Assembly: GCA_023627715.1 (NCBI GenBank)
Contig: JAMAHW010000012.1
Span: forward strand, 1 to 64,000
Length of the DNA stretch: 64,000 nt
DNA from: Periconia sp. R9002
Taxonomy: Eukaryota; Ascomycota; Dothideomycetes; Pleosporales; Periconiaceae
Direction of reading: 5' to 3'
Shown: one piece after another, positions 10,767-20,745 of the stretch
Layout: every line of letters begins with the position of its first letter
How positions within the stretch are numbered: position 1 is the stretch's first letter
Position numbers and translations under genes: made by a program
Notes under the pieces: model-generated
Told to the model about the DNA's origin: nothing
Database searches by the model: none
Seen by the model: only the letters and a program-made list of their open reading frames with translations

Positions 10767-12363
10767 TCATCGCAAAACAGGTTCCTCCCCCATCATCCAC
10801 TCGCCACCACCTCCGCCTCCACCCCTCCCACTCCTCCCCATCAAACCTCTCCCCCTCCTGTCCCCAACCAACCCCACAAACTCTCCACCATCCTCATCTT
10901 CCGTGTCCAGAATCGTCCGCGTAGCCCTCTCATCCTTCGTTTCCGTCGCTCTCCTAGCACCTTGTCCTTCCCGTCGATACGCCGTCGCCTCCTTCGCGGC
11001 GGCAGCCAACGGATCGCGATCGTTATCAAGCGCGAAGACCTGGAGGCCCCTCAAATGTGTGTCCTTGCCGTTCTGGTGGTTCTCGAGAATCTTGATCTGG
11101 ATAAGGTGGCATCTTAAAAGGGGCGGTTTTGGCGGTTTTCGGGTTCTACGATGCGCGGAAGCGGGGGTGGTGGTGGAGGGGTTGAGTGGTGTGAAAGGGA
11201 GGCGTGGGGAGGGGCGAGCGAGGGAGATGGGCAGAGTGGGTGTATCTGTTGCTAAGGGGTTGGGCCCGGGTGTTGGGGTCGTGAAGCTTGCTGGGTTAGG
11301 TTGGGTATGAGTGCTTGGTGGGAGAGGTGTTGTAAAGCTAGGTGCTGCGTTCTCGAAGTCGGAGGTTGGGTCATCGCCGCCCCGTGGGGTACCTTCGGGA
11401 GGGGGTAGGAAAAGCGGTGCAGCGTTGCGTCCTTGTCGTGTTGCTGCCCCACCTCGTCGCGCGTTTGAGTCGTCCCGATCCATGGCATCACTGTCCTCGG
11501 AATCATAGTTAGATCCAGCATCGGAATCTGAGTCGGTGTCTGGATCGCGGACGCCCTCGAAATCAGCCCAGATCCATCCTCGCGGGTTCTCGAGCCGCAT
11601 CTCGCCCCATTCCACGAGGTCGTTCATGCCACTACCTGCGAGAAGTACAATGCGTGTTGGCGTGTAACTCTCGTCGGCTTCGAAGTCGAGGAAGAGGCGG
11701 AGCCCGACGACACGGACGAGTTTGAAAAAATGAATGTTGAGATAATGTGGCTGAGGGCCGTCGGATTGCCAAAAAAGCTGCGTAGATGGATGTCTCAGCT
11801 GAGGAATACTGCAGCCAGGTTTGGAAGAGGAGACCGTCCAAGAGGCAAGGGTCGATATCTCGCGGAAATTGGGCGGGGGCGCGGTGTTGGCGAGTGAGCT
11901 TGGTGAAGGAATTGGTGAAGCTGAAGTACGTGATCAGTCGAATAATGTAAAATATACCGAGAAAAAAAATTGAGTGCGAAGTGTTGATATATTATAGACT
12001 AGATCGATGCAGGTTTTAGAGAGGAAGGGAAGAGAATGATAGGACAAGCAATAATACAGAAAAGTACGCAAGATAGGGATTAACAATCAACAAGAAGGAA
12101 AAAATGGCAGGAGAAACGTCCTGTCCATCCAGAAAACACGTACCTACGGCATCCTCCTCCACATCCTCCTCGTCCTCATCCTGCTCCAGGTCCTCTTCTA
12201 AGTCTTCAATCTCCCCCTCGGCTTCGCCAACGTCTTGATCTGCAAATTCTTCCTCGCTGTCTGAGTAATCTGCCTCAGGAGGCGAAAGCTGAGGGTGTGG
12301 TGGTACCCTTCGACGATAAGTTGTCGGCATTGTCCGATTTTGGGACCGCAAGTTTGATGGCAT
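10767..12363 (-). CDS. APC10: Anaphase-promoting complex subunit 10 (APC10/Doc1)
   Basis: APC10/Doc1 helps the APC/C ubiquitin ligase capture destruction-box substrates such as cyclin B and securin. Two exons, 12363-12144 and 11920-10767 (intron 11921-12143, GTACGT donor, CTTCAG acceptor), give 457 residues. The DOC domain opens with the block STLASWTVSSSKPGC and continues through LRHPSTQLFWQSDGPQPHYL, FEADESYTPT and NDLVEW (about 94-178). It closes with LIQIKILENHQNGKDTH at 346-362. About 135 Pro/Thr/Ser-rich residues split the domain at around 198-333, unusually large for this compact fold. The N-terminal 75 residues are very acidic. The last residues are VLR, similar to the IR tail by which Doc1 docks on Cdc27/APC3. 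ATG 12363 was chosen because the frame further upstream has no other ATG; a second in-frame ATG lies 33 nt downstream. Confidence 0.93.
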
Positions 12364-13975
12364 GCGGTGCAAATTTAGTAGCGATAACAGGTGCTGATTG
12401 AATAGGTCACGGGACCCAGGGTGCGACTCCCTTGCCAAATCTTGGTTACTACCAGCTGACGAGTAGGTTGACGGAAATTTTCGGCCTGGTCAGGAAAGGA
12501 CTCCGAATATGCAAGCAGGTGGGTGGTTCGTCGTTCCAGGAGCAGTAGGTAAGAGTAGCCGGCGGAGCAAGCACACTCTGTTGACGTTGTGGTCGCGTCC
12601 TCGTGTTTTGTCCAGGGTCGAATTTGCGACTGTGCTATCCACACAGTAAATTCAGGCTTCTGAATTAGAATGCTAATAGGTGGTCTTTTCAAACTTGTAC
12701 CGGGGTTTTATATACACATGGTGATGGTGAGGAAGGCACTGTGCCGGGAAGGTTGTAAATAGTAAATGATCGAGAAACGCGCTATTCCAAAAGTAGGATA
12801 GCCCACTGTAGCGCTTCTTCTCGTTCATACAAACACTGAAGGTTACCTTCAATGTGCATTAATACTCCAATACCTAGGTATCTTTGTAGTATGTAGAGAT
12901 ATATGTAGATTTTTATGTAGCTATGGGTGTACAGAAATCAAATGAATCCTCACCAGTTGCAGTCATACAATAGCATGGGCATCGTCTAATATCATTTTTT
13001 CATCTTATTCGAATGCTAGAAGACCCAGAATAGTCACTAGAAAAAGCGTTACAACAATGAACTTGGGATTTTGAGAAAATCTCTCCATGTGATGATGACT
13101 AAACATATAAGGGAGGGAAGAGCAGACGTGAGGAATGCAATGGTCACCATACTAAACAAGGGAAATCAAATATGTATGAAGGCATCAAATCGCCAATTGA
13201 TCGTAGACAACTCATTACTTTTACAACCGCAGTCATGTACCTTCCTTTCTGTTTGATTGTTGCATACATTACCTCCGCAACAGCGAAGCCCACCCCACAG
13301 TACGCAAGCATCCCGTGCCGGACATTTAGAGACCATATATGCAACTAAAACCCCACAGAGAAAACCCCGCGAAAACACACCTCTACCTCTGCACCGGCGA
13401 GTCTTTCATGGGGAAATGTGAGAACTTTGAAGTGGAGCCTGGGAAATGCAGTGCGTAACTTCAAATCCCGGCCGTGGGCTATTATCTATACATTGCGACT
13501 AACTGACCTGTCTTCCCAAACTAAGACAACATCCCTGACGGCTACAAGAGCAAAATCAGATCGTGCGGACCGGACGAAAATACATTATGCTCTGCGTTCG
13601 CGGTGGATGATTGCAAGGGAAGCGCGTTTTCATTCCTGTACCCGGGGGTGATGAATTTGACGAAGTATGGGTTTGGTGATAAAGCTAGTTCGTACCGGTG
13701 CGACATCCTGGGTGGATTTGATGGTCCGCATTGAAGGGACAAGGATGAATGTCAACAGGAGGCAAAAGCATGTACAAGCATACATTGGAAAATGGTGAAT
13801 TCAAATTTTTAATGCCCCAAAGGTGATGCATTCAAATAACGATCAATATCCGAGTGCCCTTAGCGCCTGTAACGCCGCCCTTCGCGCCGAGACTGAGGTT
13901 ATACACACACATGTCCATTCATCTCGTCAAAAACATGAAGACATACCGCTCCCTACTGATATGCCAAGACTTCGT
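12364..13975. other. intergenic, no gene seen
   Basis: About 1.6 kb between APC10 and NOP1, both of which lie on the - strand. It holds the APC10 promoter and the NOP1 3' flank. Open frames are short, lack motifs and cannot be joined by good splice sites. Confidence 0.55.
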
Positions 13976-15034
13976 CTACTCCGGCCTCTGGTAGATGGCA
14001 GCGACAATGGCGTGGTCACGCTCGAAGGGTTCAAGGGTAAGCTGCTCCTTGGGCTTAAGACCCAACTCCCTCATCTTCTGGACTTCTTGTGTGAATACAA
14101 CCTCGGGCTTTGCGGTACTGTCGATACAGTTGGCCTTGATGGAAATGAGAACACCTCCACCGACCTTGAGGAAAAGACTGGCGTTGAGACCGACGATACG
14201 TGCTTGATCTGGGGGAAGTTAGTAGCTATTTCACTGCGTTCTTTTTGTGAATTGACATACCGGGCTGGGCAACATCGGCAAAGATGGCATCTACCATGGG
14301 CAACAGCATGCGGTACTTGAGAGGGTGACGGGCGTCTTCAACGATCGGGATGACGTTGGTGCGGTGCGTGGCCATGTTGATCAGATCACGGCCAGATCGG
14401 TGGGAGAACTCCACAGCGTAGACGGTGCCCTCAGGGCCTACAATGTCTGCTACGTGGGAAACGCTGGTACCAGAAGCAGCACCAAGGTACAAAACTTTGG
14501 CTCCCGGACGGATATAGATGTCGTCCACACCACCCAAGATAGCAGCAGCAAGCTTGCTTCGGAAAGGATTCCACACACGGTATTCGACTGTGGTGGCGGG
14601 AGCATCGTCGCTGGTCTTTTCGCTGCCAACGCTGATGCGCTTCTCGCCGTAAACGCTCTCTCCGGGGGTAAGGTTCTTGGTGAGCAACAGATCCTCCTTT
14701 CCACGACCAACGAAGACACCTGCGTGGCGATGAGGCTCAACGATCACCTTACTGTTGAAAGGTTTAGTTCCTGTTCATAGACAAATCTTGCTGCTTGGAT
14801 ATCTTACGCTCCGCCCTTGGCGCCAGCAGCACCTCCACGTCCACCACGGCCACCTCCACGGCCACCTCTGGGTGCTCCACGACCTCCACCGCGACCACCG
14901 CCGCGTCCTCCACGATCGCCAAATCCACCGCCGCGACCACCGCCTCGTCCACCACGAGCTCCGCCTCGGCCTCCACGGTCACCGCCGCCGAAACCTCCCC
15001 TGCCGCCACCACGACCCCTTGGTGTGAATGCCAT
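13976..15034 (-). CDS. NOP1: Fibrillarin, rRNA 2'-O-methyltransferase
   Basis: Fibrillarin is the methyltransferase of box C/D snoRNPs in the nucleolus. It adds 2'-O-methyl groups to pre-rRNA and also methylates a histone H2A glutamine. Three exons (15034-14808, 14751-14261, 14208-13976) with introns of 56 and 52 nt encode 316 residues, the usual length. Residues 1-75 form the Gly/Arg-rich (GAR) domain, a target of arginine methylation. The catalytic domain starts at [13 protein letters not shown] and contains the SAM-binding block [18 protein letters not shown], the [14 protein letters not shown] strand and [14 protein letters not shown]. It ends in AIYQRPE. The second intron splits the Pro-Asp codon pair of the AQPDQ motif. 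The gene lies head-to-head with RPL17, 299 bp away, consistent with shared control of ribosome production. Confidence 0.97.
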
Positions 15035-15333
15035 TGGACAATTATGTGAGTAGAAAGTAAAGAATTTGTGGTGGTGTTGTCGTGCGAAGGGCCTTGGGAG
15101 GAAGCTTGTCGCAGTCGCAAAAGATGAGCTTCGAAAAATTGTGCGGCAGCTAGCGTAGGAGCTGTTAATTGGCCGACAGCAGCGGGCCCAAAGTTTTTCC
15201 GAAGAAATCTTGGCGAGGAAAAACAGATTGGGCTAGTGCGTGCCGAGCCCACAACGACGGTCGATTTTGCATCAGGCGCAGGAACCTCGAACCGACCTCA
15301 ACTAACAACACAGGATTCACGCCGCACTCCACG
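15035..15333. promoter_or_regulatory. divergent promoter shared by NOP1 and RPL17
   Basis: These 299 bp separate the start codons of the two divergent ribosome-production genes. ATTGG (CCAAT box on the other strand) occurs at 15168-15172 and 15227-15231, as well as overlapping the NOP1 start. Binding of the fungal CCAAT complex is inferred. No other factor site can be named with confidence. Confidence 0.6.
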
Positions 15334-16179
15334 ATGGTATGTTGCCCTCCTATGCACATGCTGCGATCGTTCTACACGCATCGTGCTCGTCGAATCTTGC
15401 AACACCAGCTAACTGGCAGGTCAGGTCCGCTACGCTGCTCAGATCCCCAACGAGAAGTCCGCGAGGGCTCGCGGCAGCTACCTCCGCACCTCCTTCAAGA
15501 ACACCCGCGAGACTGCCCAGGCCATCAACGGATGGAAGCTTGAGCGCGCCCTCACCTACCTCGGCAATGTCTTGGAGCACAAGGAGGCCGTCCCCATGAG
15601 GCGGTACGCTGGCAGCACTGGCCGAACCGCACAGGGTGAGTGCAAATCTTTTTTGAGACGGGAAAGGAATGAGAAGCACAGGCAAGAGGAGGCGATAGTG
15701 GAATGGGAATATTGGATTGCGATGATTTGATGTGGAGATGGGAGTTGCAGGACGATTTTCAAGGTCAAATGTTGACAAACAATCACAGGCAAGGCTTTCG
15801 GTGTCTCCAAGGCCCGCTGGCCCGTCAAGTCCGCCGAGTTCCTTCTCGGTCTCCTCAAGAACGCTGAGGCCAACGCCGACACCAAGGGCCTCGACACCAG
15901 CAACTTGATCGTCAAGCACATCCAGGTCAACCAGGCCCCTAAGCAGCGAAGGCGCACATACCGTGCTCACGGCCGTGTATGTTGAATTTATCTACCTGTG
16001 CAGAGAAACATCTCCTAACCATATCTTAGATCAACCCCTACATGTCGAACCCTTGCCACATCGAGTTGATCCTCACCGAGGCCCCCGAGACCGTCGCAAA
16101 GGCTGACGATTCCGTTGGTGCCCGTTTGAACAGCAGGCAGCGTGGTCGCGCGACCCGCAAGGCCATCACCGCTGCGTAG
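15334..16179 (+). CDS. RPL17: 60S ribosomal protein uL22 (L17)
   Basis: uL22 lines the peptide exit tunnel of the 60S subunit. Four exons (15334-15336, 15425-15635, 15789-15976, 16030-16179) give 183 residues, the normal length. The protein runs from [18 protein letters not shown] through [33 protein letters not shown] and [19 protein letters not shown] to an Arg-rich tail. The first exon is only the ATG. The reading frame requires the second of two nearby acceptors (AG at 15418-15419 and at 15423-15424). Introns of 88, 153 and 53 nt make this intron-rich for its size. No C/D or H/ACA box pattern was found in the introns. The gene diverges from NOP1 and probably shares its promoter. Confidence 0.97.
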
Positions 16180-16420
16180 AGGAAAGCTTAGAGTAGGGGG
16201 TTTTGAGTTGGGGGAAGATAAAACGGAGAGGGCATGGGTACGGTCTGGAGTCAATGAGCGAAATGATCATCGGGCTTTTTCCACCTTCATGTATGTCCCG
16301 GTATGAATTGGGACTTCATTTTCTCGGTGTCTGGTCGTAAAATATGAGGCCTTTTTCCAAACACAAAAATCGAGGAATCACTTCTAACGCTAATGCCTTA
16401 TAACAACCCATTTTGCTCCA

Positions 16421-17551
16421 TCATAACGTGCTAAATAGCCCAGCTGCAAATGCCAACGATAACAACAAACCCCAACTTATACTCATCTGCTTCGCCCCAT
16501 CTTTCACACCATTTCCGCCCTCCTCACCCCGCTGCCCTTGCTTAAACCCATTGCCGTCCCCACCCATATACAAAGCGCCCAACTTCGTCAATCCTCCATC
16601 GCTGTCGAACAACGCCACCCCATCCCCGGTCCACCCATTCGCCTCCTTTGGGCGAAAAGCCCCAAACCACGAATACTTCTCCACGTACTCCTGTCGATCC
16701 AGATACGGCAACGTCTGATTCATCATCTGCGTGGTGGCATCAGCATCCTGCTGCGGTAGCGCTAGCTCCGTGACCCAAATTTTGATAGGTGGATTCCGCG
16801 AAGTATTCGTGTTGTAAAATTCATTGAGGGTGCCGAGCCAGCCCGCGAGTCCATCAAAGGCGCCGTACCAATGCGCGGCGATGAAGTCTGTCGGACATCC
16901 GTTCTTCTTGTCGATGTTGTAGCAAGACTCGTTGAATTTGCGGAGCCACTTTAGGCCGTTTTCTGAGCTGCGGATTGGGGTCAGTTAGTCAATCTAACAG
17001 CAGCAGATTCACCCAAATCCACGTGAAGGTAGGTATGTTCAAGATGTATCTAAAAAAGAAAAAAAAATCACTTACCCCGTCGTACTCGGATGCGAAATCT
17101 TCCACTTCCTCCCCCGTTCCCTCAACGGCACAATATGCTCAATGTAAGCCTTCGCCGCATCGTCTGGCTCAATCGCGCTCCCGCCGCTCTTCGTCGAGCC
17201 ATCCGGTTCATTAAATGTCAGCAGATGCGTGCTCGACTGCGGCAACGAGTCTAACTGCTTCGTTGTCTGTGAGTCGCTCGCGCCATCCACGCCATGGATC
17301 AGCGGTACGAACTCCAAGTTTTGAGAGGGCACTTGTGGGGGTGGGTACGGCGACCAATTGTAATACCAGGAGAGGGGTGAGTTGGTGCTGGTTAGGAGGG
17401 CGTTGTCGGTGCTGTGAGTGTCGCCTACGTATGCGAGACCGCGTTTGGAGTTTTGGTTTCTTTGGGCGGTGGTGAATTGGGGAGAGAGAGCTGCGAGGAG
17501 AGTTAAGGCGTAGAGGTACCTCCTGGGATGTTGTTTGCGATGTTGTGGCAT
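16421..17551 (-). CDS. GH128-like glucanase, secreted and GPI-anchored
   Basis: A cell-surface protein with the Asl1-type glycosyl hydrolase catalytic domain (family GH128, known for beta-1,3-glucan cleavage). Two exons, 17551-17076 and 16967-16421 (intron 16968-17075), encode 340 residues. Residues 1-29 look like a signal peptide (basic head, LYALTLLAALSP core). The GH core includes the SPLSWYYNWSP strand, LLTFNEPD (likely acid/base Glu), DFIAAHWYGAF and IKIWVTELALP (likely nucleophile Glu). After KYSWFGAFRP comes a Gly-rich linker and a C-terminal hydrophobic tail (SWGLLLSLAFAAGLFSTL), which fits a GPI-anchor signal. A wall-remodelling role on the fungus's own beta-glucan is the likeliest job. 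All expected catalytic blocks are present. Confidence 0.9.
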
Positions 17552-18098
17552 TTTCTTTTGGTCTTGACTCCTGACTGGTGTAGGCGAGGGTCTGCTTAAT
17601 GGTATTGTACCTCTGTATATTCGCTCTTCTTTTATTGGATTGGGAATTTACGAGTACCGTCAACCGGGTACAAGGATTTTATATCTATATTCTATCATTG
17701 TATTATTCCATGCTACATGCTTGCGATTCCTTGGATGGCGAATGCGCTTTGCCAGGACTGCTTCTGCCGTACTGGGCCTACGTCATCCATCTAACCTTGG
17801 CAGACGAAACGAGAGATAGAGTACGATAGCATTCAGATACGAGGCAAACCAGTTGCCGAGACGTCCGAAAGCATTGTGTAAGGTCGAAAGTACGCGTGGT
17901 TTACAAAAATGAATACCCGTCTTCCATCGATTGACGCTTGTTAGTTGGTACGGTCCTATAGTCTAGAAACCCTTACTAGGTAGGGCCTACCGTTGTGGGA
18001 CAAAAGACTAGTCGCGTAAAACCATCACCTGACCCACAGCATCCGCAAAAAAAGCCGTCATTCCACCAAAACTTGGCCGATTTTCAAAATTCAAAAAT
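17552..18098. other. intergenic, no protein gene seen
   Basis: Upstream of the GH128 gene and downstream (in transcription sense) of the tRNA gene. It probably contains the GH128 promoter. Nothing else is recognisable. Confidence 0.55.
18093..18097 (-). terminator. RNA polymerase III T5 terminator of the tRNA
   Basis: A run of five T on the - strand begins one base after the tRNA discriminator base, the usual Pol III stop. Confidence 0.8.
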
Positions 18099-18186
18099 CG
18101 AAGAGCATGGGGATCGAACCCACAACCTTTGGTGTACAGCTAGCAGAGAACCGAAAACCAACGCGCTACCATTGCGCCAACTCTCC
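18099..18186 (-). tRNA. tRNA-Arg (anticodon UCG), with intron
   Basis: A full cloverleaf can be drawn. The 7-bp acceptor pairs GGAGAGT with GCTCTTC using two G-U pairs. The D stem is GCGC/GCGC with an AATGGTA loop. The anticodon stem is TTGGT/ACCAA and the T arm is GTGGG-TTCGATC-CCCAT. The discriminator is G. The anticodon loop reads TT-TCG-G, followed by a 16-nt insertion at the standard intron place one base after the anticodon. Removing it leaves 72 nt without CCA, which is added later as is normal in eukaryotes. UCG would read CGA arginine codons. The D-arm sequence is of the kind common in fungal Arg and Trp tRNAs. tRNA status is firm; identity rests on the assumed intron position. Confidence 0.92.
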
Positions 18187-19221
18187 GTTTTCCTTTCGGA
18201 GCTTTAATATGAAAATTTTAATGAAAAAATGATATATCTAGGGCTAGACATGTCCTTGAGCTTCCATCTCGGATGCGACGTGACGAAAGTGGGGCTGGAA
18301 CCTCTAATGGTCGCTTAGAATAGGCTACCAATTAATTCAACCTTCATACTGCAGGAATCTTGTGTGCGCGAATGCGGAATTCATGTCGCGAGCTTTAAAA
18401 TCCCTATCTTCGTGTTCTTCCGCCGCGGACAATCATGGTCTCCCAGAACCTTTGAAGTGACGGATACCTCCGTGCCGAAACATGAGCGTGATCAAGGGTG
18501 TATGATTCGATCTTTTCATGAAAAACATCATGTTCTCATACAAAAAGCCCCATTTTTGACACGACCCAACTCCGTCACTTCTGGGAGTCCATGGTAGATG
18601 AACAGCCGTCCGAAACCCCATAGCAAAGGCGCCCCCATGCTACACATGCAGGACTAGACAAACAGTTGCCTGCGTGGCAGCTAGCCGAAGACGTTACCTT
18701 GTGTTTTTTCTGCCTCATACTAAGAGTAACAATACTCCGCGATGATTCATTCTTGCAATTCATTAATAAAATTCCTACTATGGAACGGATAAGACGTTCT
18801 TAAGGAAGCACCTTATTGCTCTAGGGACTTTGATAGTAAATAATACAAGAAGGCGTGTACATTCTTCTACAACAAACATTTTTGCCGCCCTGAAATTATA
18901 GCCTGAAGATGTCACCATGGCGTTTGTTCACTTAAAAAAAGACTCCACCGTCTATCGCACCATGCTGGTATACCCATCTCACGACAAATCGTATAAGCCG
19001 AGGAGAGAAACGGGAACAGGTTCCGAATCTGAACGGAGTCCTGTGGGCGAGCCGGGCCTGTCTGTATTTATTGGTACAAAACATAACCTATCTCCGAGAT
19101 GCTTGTGGAAGAATTACACAGATCCGGGCAATACAATGTTCTGCAGGGCAAAAAGTCGCCTGTATCATGGATTGTGAAGGACGGATGAGAGATGTTGTGA
19201 TGGAGACGCTCACGATTTGGG
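18187..19221. other. intergenic with one dispersed repeat copy
   Basis: No gene seen. It contains copy C of the short dispersed repeat (18654-18765) and otherwise unremarkable spacer. Confidence 0.55.
18654..18765 (+). repeat. short dispersed repeat, copy C (diverged)
   Basis: It aligns over about 110 bp with copy A at 36597-36712. Shared blocks are an AAAyAGTT segment, GCCGArGACGTTACC, a GTGTTTT run followed by TGCCTC, and AGyAATACTC. This copy has lost the central TACCC-A-GGGTA palindrome, apparently by several C-to-T and G-to-A changes, so it is the oldest-looking of the four. Confidence 0.7.
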
Positions 19222-20208
19222 CTAACTCAAAGGCTTGGAAGGAAGCAGTGTCTTACGAATGGCGCTCGCGTCGTACGAGACGGATTCAAGATTTTTAGTT
19301 AGAGGCCCGTCCAGAGAACTGACGAATCCTTCGTATTTTTCCGTAAAGGGCGCGACCATTTTGGGCGCGTCATCCGCGAAGTTACCTGTCTCCAAGGCCG
19401 ACTCGTGAATGGGGACAAGCTTGACATGAGCATAATCGATCTCAAAGCCTTCAAAGATCATGCCACATCTCTCTAGCTTGAATGCTTGCTTGAGAATAGC
19501 AGCGACCTTGTGGGCAGCCACCATCAATGCTTCGAACGGTTGTTCGTCGATGGCGAAGATGTCGCTGACCAAGTGTTTCCGTGGCACCAAGACAGTGAAG
19601 CCAGGAGTATTTGGGAAGGGAGTAAGGAACGCTACATGATCATCATCTTCCCACACTCGGTATTGCGGGAGCTCGCCCCGAATGAGTCGGGCAGAGAGGT
19701 TCTTGTCCTCGTGTGAGCCCTGGAACTGTTTGTTGTATGGCTTGCGTATCTGAGAGGTCTTCTGGATGGTATCGCACAAGCTGTCTAATCTGTCGTGGTC
19801 CATGGGAGGCCCGTTTTTCGAAGATGTGTACCCTGGAAATGTTTCATGAAACTCTTTGATGTCGAAAGTGACTGGTTCCCAGTCCTGGCTCAGGCCATGC
19901 AAGGGAATTAGAGACAGAGACCTGTCGCCTTCGGTGACAAGGGCGCAGCGTCTAACCTTGTAGTACTCCCGGAGAGCGCCGGCTGTGCGAGACAGTACAG
20001 TGAGCAAACGGACAAAGTCATCTTTAGCAAGATTGAACAAGTCGTGATGTTGCTCCAAAGTGGCAATGGTATGCCCAGATGTCGTGGGGTACCGAGAGAG
20101 TCCTATCGAGACGAGATCATCTCGATAGATTGTTTGGAAATCAAGGATAGGCATTGTTGTTGGATGGAACCGAAATTTTGCGGAGGTGGTGGATGAGATA
20201 CTCATCAT
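19222..20208 (-). CDS. tandem HIT-like nucleotide-binding protein
   Basis: A protein of 328 residues (311 if translation starts at the ATG at 20154, where the domain begins). It looks like two HIT modules in a row. HIT proteins bind nucleotides and hydrolyse or transfer phosphates in substrates such as Ap4A or AMP conjugates. Module 1 (about 45-105) has GHTIATLEQHHDLF and then DRSLSLIPLHG. Module 2 (about 172-270) has ELPQYRVWEDDDHVAFLTPF, PGFTVLVPRKHLVSDIF and DYAHVKLVPIHE. The active HIT motif is His-x-His-x-His; here module 2 keeps only the first His of that triad, and module 1 has none in that place, though both keep a His after LIP/VPI. Catalysis may be changed or lost. There is no intron. 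A cytosolic or nuclear location is assumed, since no targeting signal is seen. Confidence 0.8.
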   Translation of the reverse strand: MMSISSTTSAKFRFHPTTMPILDFQTIYRDDLVSIGLSRYPTTSGHTIATLEQHHDLFNLAKDDFVRLLTVLSRTAGALREYYKVRRCALVTEGDRSLSLIPLHGLSQDWEPVTFDIKEFHETFPGYTSSKNGPPMDHDRLDSLCDTIQKTSQIRKPYNKQFQGSHEDKNLSARLIRGELPQYRVWEDDDHVAFLTPFPNTPGFTVLVPRKHLVSDIFAIDEQPFEALMVAAHKVAAILKQAFKLERCGMIFEGFEIDYAHVKLVPIHESALETGNFADDAPKMVAPFTEKYEGFVSSLDGPLTKNLESVSYDASAIRKTLLPSKPLS

Positions 20209-20745
20209 CTGCAGTGTCACCTTGATTAAATAGACAATAGCGTCCAAGTTGTGAGTCAACCCCGCCTACTGCGCCGCACAGGCACACGTCTTTGATAATG
20301 CCTAGAGAAACTCTGTGTGACTCATTCTAGGAGTCGCTGAGATATTCATCTAAAAATTACGTATTCAATGGGCGTTGGTGATATCCAGTAACCAGGGCAG
20401 CAAAGTCACGTACACACACACCAACCTTTCACAGTTTTCGACCTCACAAAGCGGGAGCATGTATGCTCGCAGGGATGTTCATTGTTTCTATAGCTACAAA
20501 TCCCCTTTTTCAACCTTTTTTTTGTTCTTTTGCCAATTTTCTCCTTCGCAATTTGGTCATGCTTGCGCTTCAGCGGTTTCCAGTTCCAACGCTCGAGTCT
20601 CGAGTTCAAAACTGAACAAGAACAATGTACCCCTTCAAACCGCAGCCTATTCCAACCTGATATCCTCGTTGACGTAATATTCAATGCTAGAGTGCATGCA
20701 ACTCAATACCTCAAATCCTCGCCACGAGAAGCAAGTAAATGCATC
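20209..20745. other. intergenic, no gene seen
   Basis: Spacer between the HIT-like gene and the 3' end of the TPR-SET locus. The part at 20510-20560 is T-rich. Open frames on the + strand continue antisense into the SET gene and are not supported. Confidence 0.55.

Noticed and set aside
15636..15788. Intronic box C/D snoRNA in RPL17 (a GATGATTTGATG segment was noticed)
   Set aside because: No proper RTGATGA C box with a CTGA D box and terminal stem in the intron.
15350..15970. 206-codon - strand frame
   Set aside because: Antisense to RPL17 exons and introns.
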